A stretch of DNA of 63,853 bases, taken from Anaerocolumna jejuensis DSM 15929. GTDB lineage: Bacteria > Bacillota > Clostridia > Lachnospirales > Lachnospiraceae. The notes below the pieces were generated by a model, which had not been told where the DNA came from, did no database searches, and saw only the letters and a list, made by a program, of their open reading frames with translations. The stretch is taken from assembly GCF_900142215.1 (NCBI RefSeq), contig NZ_FRAC01000013.1:121232-185084 (forward strand), in the 5' to 3' direction. How positions within the stretch are numbered: the first letter of the stretch is position 1; the number at the start of each line of letters is the position of its first letter. Positions 52,511 through 61,513 of this stretch are shown in pieces. Both the position numbers and the translations under genes were made by a program.

Positions 52511-52549
52511 GAAGGGGCTTACAGGCTACTGATTACAGCCCCTTCTTTT
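52511..52549 (+). terminator. Attenuator-like stem-loop between binding-protein and permease genes
   Basis: GAAGGGGCT (52511-52519) pairs with AGCCCCTTC (52537-52545), followed by TTTTA. A partial terminator inside the operon would give more binding protein than permease. Confidence 0.7.
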
Positions 52550-52569
52550 AAACATGAAGGAGGCAGCGA

Positions 52570-53460
52570 ATGAATACCAGAGAAATCCGCTCCAAGGGAC
52601 AGTATATTATTATCTACACCCTGATTCTGATTCCCTTTCTTTATTTTCTTTATATACTCATTGTGCCGTTAGGTACCTCAATCTATTACAGTCTGACCAG
52701 ATGGAAGGGAGTAGGAGATCCGAAATTCCTGGGCCTTGATAATTATGTTACCTTAATTCACGATAAGAATTTCTGGCTCGTAACAAAGAATACCTTTCTG
52801 CTGTCGATTATGTGCGTAATCGGGCAGGTTGGCATTGCACTTTTGATTGCATTCCTGATGACTATCCGGAGGCTCCGGTTTAAGGCTTTTCACAGAGCGG
52901 TTATCTTCTTTCCCGTAGTAATGGCTCCGGTGGTCGTAGGCTATGTTTGGCGTTTTATTTATAACAGCAACTATGGACTTTTAAATACATTTCTGACATC
53001 CATCGGGAAAGCCTCCTGGATAAAAAGCTGGCTGGATGATTCCTCTATCGTACTCCGCTCTGTTGCTGTTCCGGTAATCTGGCAGTATATCGGCTTATAT
53101 ATGGTGCTTCTTATGAGTGCCATTTCGGCAGTACCACAGGAGGTTTATGAATGTGCGGAAATAGATGGTGCCACAGGAGTGAAAAAATCCCTGTATATCA
53201 CACTTCCCCTGATATGGGATACCTTTAAGATCTGCATAATCCTGTGTGCTTCGGGAACCATGAAGATATATGACCATCTGGTCGCCCTTACCAACGGGGG
53301 ACCCGGGAAGGCATCCTCTTCACTGGCTCTTTACTGCTATGATTATACCTTTAAATTCGGCAACTTTGGTGTTGGTGCGGCGATTGCTGTATCCATTCTC
53401 ATATTTGCCGTAGGCATCAGTCTGGTTATTCAGCTTATTATGGGGAGGAAATCCGTATGA
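52570..53460 (+). CDS. Sugar ABC transporter permease (MalF/UgpA-like)
   Basis: The 296-residue protein has six TM segments and the EAA loop YECAEIDGATGVKKSLYITLP, in part YECAEIDGATG. AAGGAGG precedes the ATG. Its stop overlaps the next permease start (ATGA at 53457). It forms a dimer with that protein. No ATPase gene is nearby. Confidence 0.93.
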   Translation: MNTREIRSKGQYIIIYTLILIPFLYFLYILIVPLGTSIYYSLTRWKGVGDPKFLGLDNYVTLIHDKNFWLVTKNTFLLSIMCVIGQVGIALLIAFLMTIRRLRFKAFHRAVIFFPVVMAPVVVGYVWRFIYNSNYGLLNTFLTSIGKASWIKSWLDDSSIVLRSVAVPVIWQYIGLYMVLLMSAISAVPQEVYECAEIDGATGVKKSLYITLPLIWDTFKICIILCASGTMKIYDHLVALTNGGPGKASSSLALYCYDYTFKFGNFGVGAAIAVSILIFAVGISLVIQLIMGRKSV

Positions 53461-54299
53461 CAATTGCTATGAGAATAAAGAAATATCTGGCATGGGCAGT
53501 TGTGAACATTCCGATACTTGCACTGTCCCTGTCCTGCATCTATCCGGTGGTCTGGCTTTTGTATTCTTCCTTGAAAACAGACCAGGAATTTGCAGTCAGC
53601 CCGGTTGCACTGCCTAAAATCCTGCATTTCGGAAATTACATAACAGCCTTTGCCAGAGCAAAATTCAGCGTTTTCTTTTTCAACAGCCTTTTAAACAGTA
53701 TCGCTTCGCTCCTTCTGGTATTAGTAATATCCTTTGTTATGGGCTATCTTCTTTCCAGATACCGGTTTCCCGGCAGGAATTTAATTTATATGATTTTGAT
53801 GGCGGGAATCATGATACCGGTGTATGCTTTAATTGTACCGATATTTATCCAATTCAAAAATATCGGTCTGTTGAACAACCGGTTCACGTTGGTACCGATT
53901 TATGTAGCCTTTGAATTACCAACCGCAATTTTCCTGATTGACGGATATTTGAAAGGAATCTCGGTAGATTTGGAGGAGGCTGCCACCATTGATGGTGCCG
54001 GCATGCCAAGAGTAATGTTTTCCATTATGCTGCCCGTATGCCGTCCCATTATGATGACGGTTGTGATACTTACCTTTATGCATGTCTGGAATGAATTTCC
54101 CTTTGCACAGGTTATGATTAACAAAGAAGCCTTAAAGACCATTCCCATTGGACTTACTTATTTTACTTCCCAGTATATGACCCAGTACACCCTTTTACTG
54201 GCAGCGCTGGCAATGGCTACGATTCCGGTGCTTACCATTTACCTGTTCTTCTATAATAAAATTATGGAAGGAATGATGGCAGGTGCCATAAAGGGGTAA
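53457..54299 (+). CDS. Sugar ABC transporter permease (MalG/UgpE-like)
   Basis: The 280-residue protein has six TM segments and the EAA loop LEEAATIDGAGMPRVMFSIMLP, in part LEEAATIDGAG. The four-base overlap with the previous gene implies coupled translation. It completes the membrane dimer for the sugar whose breakdown genes follow. Confidence 0.93.
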   Translation: MTIAMRIKKYLAWAVVNIPILALSLSCIYPVVWLLYSSLKTDQEFAVSPVALPKILHFGNYITAFARAKFSVFFFNSLLNSIASLLLVLVISFVMGYLLSRYRFPGRNLIYMILMAGIMIPVYALIVPIFIQFKNIGLLNNRFTLVPIYVAFELPTAIFLIDGYLKGISVDLEEAATIDGAGMPRVMFSIMLPVCRPIMMTVVILTFMHVWNEFPFAQVMINKEALKTIPIGLTYFTSQYMTQYTLLLAALAMATIPVLTIYLFFYNKIMEGMMAGAIKG

Positions 54300-54368
54300 T
54301 CAGGCTTGTGGATGCGCTGTGCACACAAATCTGATATGGGCAGACGCAGCGCAGAAAGGATGATAAGC

Positions 54369-55307
54369 ATGGACATAAAAGAGCTGGAAGACATATCACC
54401 CTATATACGTATGATGAGGATAAAAAAGGCCGTTGCAATGAGCGGTAAGTGGAAGGATTTGGACAATGTATTTACCTATATTGCCCAGGGCTGTGCCGAA
54501 TTTGTTGTAGACGGGGAGAAATATGAATGCGGAGCAGGCGATACCATTCTTATTCCCCCCTTAAAGACCCATATAGTGCGCTCCCTTGGAGGAGAGCCGC
54601 TGGTACAGTTTATCTTTCATTTCGATTTTTATAAAAGGCCGGAGAGCTGCCTGCTGGAGCATCAGGATGTTCTGGAGCTGGGCACGGAATTTGAAGTACC
54701 GAAAAGGGAAGTGCTTTTCGGAGATAAGGTAATCACCTCTTCCATGGGGGAAAAGGAACGGTATGAAATTAAGAAGCTTTACTTAAACATGTATAAGGAA
54801 TTTACGGAAGGAAAGGAATGCAGGGAAGCCATGCTAAAGGCATATTCCATCATTCTCCTGATTCTGACCCTGCGCCATGGAATAAGAGAAAAGAAAGAGA
54901 CGGATGGGAACAGGGATTTCCAGAAGACAAAATCCTGGATTCACATTGAAAATGCCATAGCTTATATTAATACCCATTATAAAAATGAGGACCTGGACAA
55001 CGATACCATCAGTGAGGCTATCGGGGTAACGTCCAATTACCTGACCAATGTGTTCCGCAATTATCTTGGCATCTCTCTTCATAAATATATTATTAACGTA
55101 AAGATAGAAAAAGCCCAGCAGGTTCTTGCGCTGGGGCAGATGAATATTACGGAGGCAGCGGAGGAGTCGGGCTTTACCAGTATCCATGCCTTCAGCAAGA
55201 CCTTTAAGGCAGTGGTGGGAATGACTCCAAGTGAGTATCTGAATTATGTGGTGCAAAAGGAAACCATGTCCGTAAGCGGCTTATACAAAAGTCATGAAGC
55301 GGAATGA
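54369..55307 (+). CDS. AraC family transcriptional regulator
   Basis: The 312-residue protein has an N-terminal cupin-like sensor (residues about 20-110, with YIAQGCAEFVVDGEKYECGAGD in part EKYECGAGDTILIPP) and a C-terminal double HTH (ISEAIGVTSNYLTNVF; ITEAAEESGFTSIHAFSKTFK in part). AAAGG upstream favours ATG 54369 over earlier in-frame starts. It sits between the importer and the catabolic genes and probably activates the locus when its sugar is present. Confidence 0.9.
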   Translation: MDIKELEDISPYIRMMRIKKAVAMSGKWKDLDNVFTYIAQGCAEFVVDGEKYECGAGDTILIPPLKTHIVRSLGGEPLVQFIFHFDFYKRPESCLLEHQDVLELGTEFEVPKREVLFGDKVITSSMGEKERYEIKKLYLNMYKEFTEGKECREAMLKAYSIILLILTLRHGIREKKETDGNRDFQKTKSWIHIENAIAYINTHYKNEDLDNDTISEAIGVTSNYLTNVFRNYLGISLHKYIINVKIEKAQQVLALGQMNITEAAEESGFTSIHAFSKTFKAVVGMTPSEYLNYVVQKETMSVSGLYKSHEAE

Positions 55308-55421
55308 AAAATATCAGCATGGATTTAAATGGATTTAAACTGTTTTCATACAAAAATAAATGAAAATAAATTCAAAAAATGAAAATGAAATAGGAATACA
55401 GCTTCCTGGAAAGAGGACTAC

Positions 55422-57461
55422 ATGTGGATTGAAGGCAATTACAGAAGAAATTTAATGGATATGCATATTGATGATTGGAATGAAGAATTTCTGACAAAAA
55501 TCAACTGCGAAGAATACGTAGAGGCTCTTAAGGATGCGGGAGTGCAGGCAGCCATGGTAAAAGCAAAGCCTCATACGGGATTGTGCTATTATCCAACAAG
55601 CATCGGACGGATGCATAAAGGTCTCCATGGAAAGGATTTTCTGGGGGAAATGATTCAAAGGTGCCATGAGGCAGGAATAGCAGTTGAGGTATATTTTACA
55701 CAGGTTTTTGACAACTGGGCCTATGAGAACCATCCGGAGTGGAGGACGGTGGGCCCTGACGGAAAGAATTTCAGGGAATACAGAAACGGCGGAAATTTCA
55801 AGACCGGAAGGTATGGAATCGTATGCCCTAATAACGAGGGCTATCGGGAATATGTGAAAGAAAATCTGCAGGAGCTGAACCGTAATTATCAGTTCGAGGG
55901 GATGTTTCTGGATATGACCTTCTGGCCTGATATCTGCTATTGTCCAAGCTGCAGAAAGAAATACCTGGAGGAGACCGGAAGAGAGCTTCCAAGAACTCTA
56001 AGGTGGGACAGGAAAGAATTCCGCGAATTTGTCTACCTTCGTGAAAAGTGGATGGCAGATTATGCGAAATTTGCTACCGCTGCCATTAAGGAAATCAATC
56101 CGGAGGTTACCGTGGAGCACCAGTTTTCCATGATTACATCTCCCTGGATTAATGCCAGCAGTGAATTATTAATGGAAGCAGTGGATTATGCGGGAGGAGA
56201 TTATTACGGAGGCTTTTTACAGCAGTCCTTTATCAATAAATACTATAAGAACGTATCACCGGCATTGCCCTTTATCTATCATACTTCCCGGTGCGACCCG
56301 GAGTTGGTGTTCCATACCACCACGAAGACAAAGGAAGAGCTGTTGCTCCATGTCATGACTGCACTGGTGCACAACGGGGCCTTTTTATTGGTGGATGCCA
56401 TTAACCCGGACGGGTCCATCGTGCCGGAAGTCTACCATGGGCTGATGAAAGAGGTTTATTCCATTACCCGCAGGTATGAAAGCTATGTAAGCGGCGCTTT
56501 TAACCACAACGCTGCCATCTGGTTTGCAAGCCATGCCAAATATGACCCTGATGAAAACGGAGTGGACACCTGCGATAAGAGCTTTGACAGAAAAATCTAT
56601 ATGGATGCGCCGGTGGCGGCAAGTTCTATCCTGAGAAGCACTAATTTACCCTATGAGGTAATCGGCAGCAGGAACCTGGAAGGAGAAAGGGCGGAGGTTA
56701 TTATTCTGTCCAACGTGGCCGCAATCCGAGAGGAGGAAATGGATGCCTTGGAAGCTTATGTAAAGAGGGGAGGAAATCTCTACGTCAGCGGGCCCATCGG
56801 AAATCCCCGGCTGGAAAAGCTTCTGGGAGTGAAGGTGCTTGGAAAGACAGGACATCAGTTTACCTATCTAAGTCCTACGAAGGAGGGGGAAGAAATTTTT
56901 GAGAAGTTCTCAAGGAAGGTACCTCTAACGATTCCCATGGCACAGTATGAATTAGAGATCGTGGATGAAAATGAAATCACAGTACTGGCAACCCAGACAC
57001 TGCCCTATACCATGACCGGGACGGAGGAATTTGCAGCTATACATTCCAATCCCCCCGGTATCTATACGGACCAGCCGGGAGTTATCAGAAAGATGGCAGG
57101 GCCCTCCACCCTTATATGGTCGGCGGCTCCCATTGAGCTGTCAAAGCCCTACTGGAGCAGACAGGTATTTTATAATATTATCCGTTCACTTTGCGGTAAG
57201 CTGGTATTCGAATCCAATGCCCCGAAATATGTGGAGGTAATTAACTGGAACAAGGAAGGCAGAAACTATTTTGCACTGCTAAACCAGCAGGAGGAAGCCC
57301 CTATTGTACCGGTATACGATATTTATGTCGAGGTGGAAGGAGCAGGAAAGACCGCAAAAGAACTGGTAAGCGGTAAGGTGCTTAAAACAGAGATACTGGG
57401 GGATAGGACTAGAATTCTGATTGATAAGCTGGAGCTGTTTATGCTGTTTGAAGTGGAGTAA
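55422..57461 (+). CDS. GHL6-like glycoside hydrolase with amidotransferase-like/trimerisation domain
   Basis: The 679-residue protein begins with a TIM-barrel of the hypothetical glycosyl hydrolase 6 type (residues 1-330): AAMVKAKPHTGLCYYPT, VEVYFTQVFDNW and GMFLDMTFWPD, where Asp164 is a possible nucleophile. A CPSC cluster at 174-177 and Cys172 follow. The middle part (about 360-560) resembles the beta-galactosidase trimerisation domain, and the C-terminus is beta-rich. No signal peptide is seen. Fucosidase-like activity is possible given FucI two genes later, but the real substrate is unknown. Confidence 0.78.
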   Translation: MWIEGNYRRNLMDMHIDDWNEEFLTKINCEEYVEALKDAGVQAAMVKAKPHTGLCYYPTSIGRMHKGLHGKDFLGEMIQRCHEAGIAVEVYFTQVFDNWAYENHPEWRTVGPDGKNFREYRNGGNFKTGRYGIVCPNNEGYREYVKENLQELNRNYQFEGMFLDMTFWPDICYCPSCRKKYLEETGRELPRTLRWDRKEFREFVYLREKWMADYAKFATAAIKEINPEVTVEHQFSMITSPWINASSELLMEAVDYAGGDYYGGFLQQSFINKYYKNVSPALPFIYHTSRCDPELVFHTTTKTKEELLLHVMTALVHNGAFLLVDAINPDGSIVPEVYHGLMKEVYSITRRYESYVSGAFNHNAAIWFASHAKYDPDENGVDTCDKSFDRKIYMDAPVAASSILRSTNLPYEVIGSRNLEGERAEVIILSNVAAIREEEMDALEAYVKRGGNLYVSGPIGNPRLEKLLGVKVLGKTGHQFTYLSPTKEGEEIFEKFSRKVPLTIPMAQYELEIVDENEITVLATQTLPYTMTGTEEFAAIHSNPPGIYTDQPGVIRKMAGPSTLIWSAAPIELSKPYWSRQVFYNIIRSLCGKLVFESNAPKYVEVINWNKEGRNYFALLNQQEEAPIVPVYDIYVEVEGAGKTAKELVSGKVLKTEILGDRTRILIDKLELFMLFEVE

Positions 57462-57480
57462 AAATAAAAGGAGAATCGGT

Positions 57481-58386
57481 ATGAAATACGGTATTTATTT
57501 TGCTTATTGGGAACAGGAATGGACGGCAGACTATAAAAAATATATACGAAAAGTTAAAAAGCTTGGCTTTGATATTCTTGAGGTATCCTGTGCGGCCCTT
57601 GCCAAAATGGAAAGGGAAGAATTATATGCCCTTAAAAAAGAAGCGGAGGACCAGGGAATCATTCTGACGGCAGGTTATGGGCCTACGGCATATGAGAATC
57701 TCGGCTCTTCGGAAGAGAGCATAGTGAAAAATGCCATAACCTTTTATACGGATATTTTAAAGAAACTGGAATTTCTTACTATCCATACCCTGGGCGGAGG
57801 GATTTATTCCTATTGGCCGGTGGATTATTCAAAGCCTGTTGACAAGCAGGGAGACTGGGAGAGAAGTGTAAAAAATGTCCGCACTGTGGGAAGGCTTGCA
57901 AAGGAGTGCGGTGTGGAGTATTGCCTGGAGGTACTGAACCGCTTTGAAGGGTATCTGTTAAACACCTGTGCCGAGGCCAGGGAATTTGTAACCCAGGTAG
58001 ACGTTCCTTCCGTAAAGATCATGCTGGATACCTTCCATATGAACATCGAGGAAGACAGCATTACCGAAGCCATCCTTCTGGCAGGAGACCTTTTAGGGCA
58101 CTTCCATGCAGGAGAAAATAACCGGAGGCTGCCGGGAAAGGGGAAGCTTCCCTGGTATGAAATCGGTGCTGCACTGCGGACTATCGGATACAGCAAAAAT
58201 GTTGTTATGGAGCCCTTTGTAAGGAGCGGAGGCCAGGTAGGTTCAGATATAAAGGTATGGCGTGACCTGAGCCAGGGGGCCACAGAAGAACAGCTGGATG
58301 AGGATGCCAGGAATTCGGCAGCATTCCTTCGTTATGTATTTCATGATAATACGGTACATCAGGATTGCTGCAGGAAGGGTGAATAA
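57481..58386 (+). CDS. Ketose 3-epimerase (D-psicose/D-tagatose 3-epimerase family)
   Basis: The 301-residue TIM-barrel protein starts KYGIYFAYWEQEW, the hallmark of DPE/DTE enzymes. The four metal and catalytic residues are at Glu150 (CLEVLNRFE), Asp183 (MLDTFHMN), His209 (GHFHAGE) and Glu244 (VMEPFV), the same spacing as in characterised D-psicose 3-epimerases. It should interconvert ketoses at C3, such as D-fructose/D-psicose, D-tagatose/D-sorbose or D-ribulose/D-xylulose, with Mn2+ or Co2+. The start at 57481 follows GGAGAATC. It lies 19 bases after the hydrolase gene and just before FucI. Confidence 0.93.
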   Translation: MKYGIYFAYWEQEWTADYKKYIRKVKKLGFDILEVSCAALAKMEREELYALKKEAEDQGIILTAGYGPTAYENLGSSEESIVKNAITFYTDILKKLEFLTIHTLGGGIYSYWPVDYSKPVDKQGDWERSVKNVRTVGRLAKECGVEYCLEVLNRFEGYLLNTCAEAREFVTQVDVPSVKIMLDTFHMNIEEDSITEAILLAGDLLGHFHAGENNRRLPGKGKLPWYEIGAALRTIGYSKNVVMEPFVRSGGQVGSDIKVWRDLSQGATEEQLDEDARNSAAFLRYVFHDNTVHQDCCRKGE

Positions 58387-58420
58387 GAACAGGATGCTCT
58401 TACCTTTACAGCAGACAGTG

Positions 58421-58471
58421 GGATTCAATTGGCAGTAGGATTCAGCTGGTTAGAGAATTCAACTGGCAGGA
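58421..58471 (+). repeat. Three 17-bp tandem repeats
   Basis: Units GGATTCAATTGGCAGTA, GGATTCAGCTGGTTAGA and GAATTCAACTGGCAGGA follow with a 17-base period in the gap before fucI. The last unit runs up to the fucI ribosome site. Confidence 0.7.
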
Positions 58472-58489
58472 ATGAAAGGAGGATATGGA

Positions 58490-60265
58490 ATGGAACAGTA
58501 TCCGGCTATCGGTATAAGGCCTGTAATTGATGCCAGGCAAATGGGAATCAGAGAAAAGCTGGAGAAAAAGACCAGGACCATGGCGGAAAATGCAAAAGCA
58601 ATCATTGAGGGCAGTCTTTGCTATGGGGACGGAACACCTGTAAAATGTGTAATTTATTCCGGCAGCATTGGCTGCGGGGAAGAAGCGGCCCGCTGTGGGA
58701 AGGAATTCGAATCACAGAATGTCTGCGCCACCTTAAGTGTGACGCCCAGCTGGTGCTACGGAATGGAAACAATGGATATCAATCCTCTTACCTTTAAGGC
58801 AGTATGGGGCTTTAATGGGACGGAAAGGCCGGGAGCGGTCTACCTGGCCTGTGTCATGGCAGCATATAATCAGATGGGACTGCCGGCCTTTTCCATCTAT
58901 GGAGAGGATGTGCAGGATATGGAGGATGATACCGTCCCAGAGGATGTGAGGGAGAAGCTGCTGTTATTTGCAAAGTGTGCAATTACGGCAGGCTCTCTGA
59001 GAGAAAAAGCTTATGTTGGCATCGGTTCGGTCTCTATGGGAATTGCAGGCTCCTTTTTAAATCCCGACCTTTACCTAAAATATTTCGGAATGAGAACCGA
59101 GTGGATTGATATGACAGAGGTTTTGCGCAGAATACAAAAAGAAATTTATGACAAAGAGGAATATGAAAAGGCCTTAATCTGGGTGAAAGAGAACTGTACG
59201 GAGGGTATGGAGCCGGAGCCTAACAGGATAAATGGCGGGCATACCCCTGAGGAAAAGGATAAAGACTGGGAATTTAATGTTAAGATGACAATTATTATCC
59301 GTGATATCTTAAAGGGAAATGAGAAGCTCTCCAGGCTGGGCTGGAAGGAAGAGGCCTACGGCAGAAATGCTATTGCAGGAGGCTTTCAGGGTCAGCGTAT
59401 GTGGACGGACTGGCTGCCGAACGGTGACTTCACCGAGGCAATTTTAAATTCTACCTTTGACTGGAACGGAAAAAAGCAGCCCATAGCCTTTGCTACGGAA
59501 AATGATAACCTGAACGGTATCTGTCAGCTCTTTTCCAATTTACTGACAGGCTGTGCCAGTATTTTTGCCGATGTCAGAACCTATTGGAGTCCAAGTGCCA
59601 TAGAACGTGTATCCGGCTGGAAACCGGAAGGAGGGGCAAAGGATGGGTTTATCCATCTGATTAATTCCGGGGCAGCCTGCCTGGATGGCAGCGGTGCGGT
59701 TAAAAATGAGCAGGGAGAGGGAATTATGAAGCCCTGGTGGGAGATGACAGAGGAGGATATTGACGCCTGCTTAAAGGCTGCAACTTGGTGTCCGGCAGAA
59801 CTGTGCCAGTTCAGAGGCGGTGGATTTTCCTCCCATTTCACCACGGATGCCTGCATGCCTCTCACCTTTCTCCGCCTTAATATGGCAGCAGGTATCGGCC
59901 CGGTATTACAGTTAGCCGAAGGGTACAGTATTGTCCTGCCGGAAGAGGTTCATTCGATTTTGGATAAGAGAACGGACCCTACCTGGCCCACCACCTGGTT
60001 CGTACCAAGACTGACGGGAGAAGGAGCCTTCACGGATGTGTATTCCGTAATGGCAAACTGGGGAGCCAATCATGGGGTTTGTGCCTATGGGCACATTGGA
60101 GCAGAGCTTATTACCCTGGCATCCATGCTTAGAATACCGGTTAATATGCATAATATCGAGAAAAAGAGGATATTCCGGCCCCATGCCTGGAGCACCTTTG
60201 GTACGTTTGATTTGGAACCTGCTGATTTTATGGCTTGCAGGACCTATGGACCTTTGTACCGTTAA
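58490..60265 (+). CDS. fucI: L-fucose isomerase
   Basis: The 591-residue protein has the same length and layout as E. coli FucI. The Mn2+ ligands are in place: Glu337 (ATENDNLNG), Asp361 (FADVRTYWS) and a His in NWGANHGV. Family motifs IGIRPVID and WGFNGTERPG are also present. It interconverts L-fucose and L-fuculose, and the family also acts on D-arabinose, L-galactose and D-altrose. AAAGGAGGA fixes ATG 58490. No fuculokinase or fuculose-phosphate aldolase gene is in the window, so the standard fucose route is incomplete here. Confidence 0.95.
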   Translation: MEQYPAIGIRPVIDARQMGIREKLEKKTRTMAENAKAIIEGSLCYGDGTPVKCVIYSGSIGCGEEAARCGKEFESQNVCATLSVTPSWCYGMETMDINPLTFKAVWGFNGTERPGAVYLACVMAAYNQMGLPAFSIYGEDVQDMEDDTVPEDVREKLLLFAKCAITAGSLREKAYVGIGSVSMGIAGSFLNPDLYLKYFGMRTEWIDMTEVLRRIQKEIYDKEEYEKALIWVKENCTEGMEPEPNRINGGHTPEEKDKDWEFNVKMTIIIRDILKGNEKLSRLGWKEEAYGRNAIAGGFQGQRMWTDWLPNGDFTEAILNSTFDWNGKKQPIAFATENDNLNGICQLFSNLLTGCASIFADVRTYWSPSAIERVSGWKPEGGAKDGFIHLINSGAACLDGSGAVKNEQGEGIMKPWWEMTEEDIDACLKAATWCPAELCQFRGGGFSSHFTTDACMPLTFLRLNMAAGIGPVLQLAEGYSIVLPEEVHSILDKRTDPTWPTTWFVPRLTGEGAFTDVYSVMANWGANHGVCAYGHIGAELITLASMLRIPVNMHNIEKKRIFRPHAWSTFGTFDLEPADFMACRTYGPLYR

Positions 60266-60456
60266 CGTTTAATGAGATAAGACTATAAAAAATCCAATTA
60301 CCCGTACAAAATGCTGTAATACAGTTTTTTTATCCTAATTCCTCTGTCAATTAAAAATAATTGTAGATATTATAGAATGATTCAAGTAAAATTACTACAA
60401 AGGACAGCCGGTAGCTGTGAATGATATTGGAATAAAATTCAGGCAGGAGGATTTGT

Positions 60457-61320
60457 ATGAAAGTATTGGTATTAGGCGGAACCAGATTTTTTGGGATTCA
60501 TCTTGTAGAAGAGCTGTTATTAAAGGGGTGTGATGTTACAATAGCTACAAGAGGACTGACCCCGGACCCCTTTGGAGACAGGGTGAAAAGAATTAAGGCA
60601 GACCGGACCAAGGAAGAAGACATGAAAACTGCTTTTAAGGATAAGGCTTATGATATCGTATATGATGATATTGCCTATTGCTCCAATGACATCAAATATG
60701 CCCTGGATAATATTGTCTGTAAGCGTTATATATTTGTATCAACCATATCCGTGTACGATGACCTTCATATGGAAATAGAAGAGTCGGAATTCAATCCCCT
60801 GCAGGGAGAAACTGTCTGGTGTAACAGGGAGGACGCTGCCTATAACATGATAAAGCAGCATGCGGAGAGAGCACTTTTTCAAAACTATGCCAGCAGGAGT
60901 GCGGCTGCAGTGCGTTTTCCATTTGTGATTGGTAAGGATGACTATACAAAGAGACTATTCTTTTATGTGGATCATATAAAGCGCGGCATACCCATGAAAA
61001 TTGATAACATCAAAGAACCTCTGGGCTTTATCCATTCACTGGAAGCCGGCAGATTTCTTGCGTTTTTAGGTGATAAGGATTTTACGGGAGTGGTAAATGC
61101 GGGCAGTAAAGGAGCTGTTTCAGTAGGAAAAATTATAGAATATACAGAGGGAAAGACCGGGAAAAAGGCTGTTATTTTGTCTGAGGGAGAAGAGGCACCT
61201 TATAATGGGGCAGATAGATTTTCTGTGGATGTCAGGCTTGCCGAAGGTCTGGGCTTTTCCTTTTCAAAGACGGAAGATTGGATATGGGATATCCTGGATT
61301 ACTATATTTTGCTGCCATAA
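60457..61320 (+). CDS. NAD-dependent epimerase/dehydratase-like (short-chain Rossmann) protein
   Basis: The 287-residue protein begins with the NAD-binding VLVLGGTRFFGIHL. The usual YxxxK of extended SDR enzymes is not clear (YNMIKQH is a candidate), so it may be a non-catalytic CSP41/IsfA-like member or an epimerase with unusual residues. It has its own AGGAGG site, and the 191-base gap before it holds only a weak CTGT/ACAG hairpin with a T-run at about 60314-60331. It may be unrelated to the sugar operon. Confidence 0.82.
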   Translation: MKVLVLGGTRFFGIHLVEELLLKGCDVTIATRGLTPDPFGDRVKRIKADRTKEEDMKTAFKDKAYDIVYDDIAYCSNDIKYALDNIVCKRYIFVSTISVYDDLHMEIEESEFNPLQGETVWCNREDAAYNMIKQHAERALFQNYASRSAAAVRFPFVIGKDDYTKRLFFYVDHIKRGIPMKIDNIKEPLGFIHSLEAGRFLAFLGDKDFTGVVNAGSKGAVSVGKIIEYTEGKTGKKAVILSEGEEAPYNGADRFSVDVRLAEGLGFSFSKTEDWIWDILDYYILLP

Positions 61321-61371
61321 GAAACAATAATTTATTTTATTTGTTCTATTATTCATCAAAGAATTTTCAAA

Positions 61372-61417
61372 GAAGGAAAAGGGAAGCTCGTTATCAATCC
61401 CCTTTTCCTTCTTTTTT
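61372..61417 (+). terminator. Terminator after the epimerase-like gene
   Basis: GAAGGAAAAGGG (61372-61383) pairs with CCCTTTTCCTTC (61400-61411), followed by six Ts. Confidence 0.9.
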
Positions 61418-61459
61418 GCAATTTATTTTCTTTTTTGACAAATAATACTAAAATACTAT

Positions 61460-61488
61460 TTGACATTGGCTTTTTTTATAGTTAAAAT
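61460..61488 (+). promoter_or_regulatory. Promoter of the Big-domain lipoprotein gene
   Basis: TTGACA (61460-61465), a 17-base spacer and TAAAAT (61483-61488), 26 bases before the ATG at 61514. Confidence 0.8.
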
Positions 61489-61513
61489 ACATTTATAATA
61501 GGAGGTACGTTGA

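Noticed and set aside
57481..60265. Standard L-fucose catabolic operon
   Set aside because: Only the isomerase is present; no kinase, aldolase or fucose permease is in the window.
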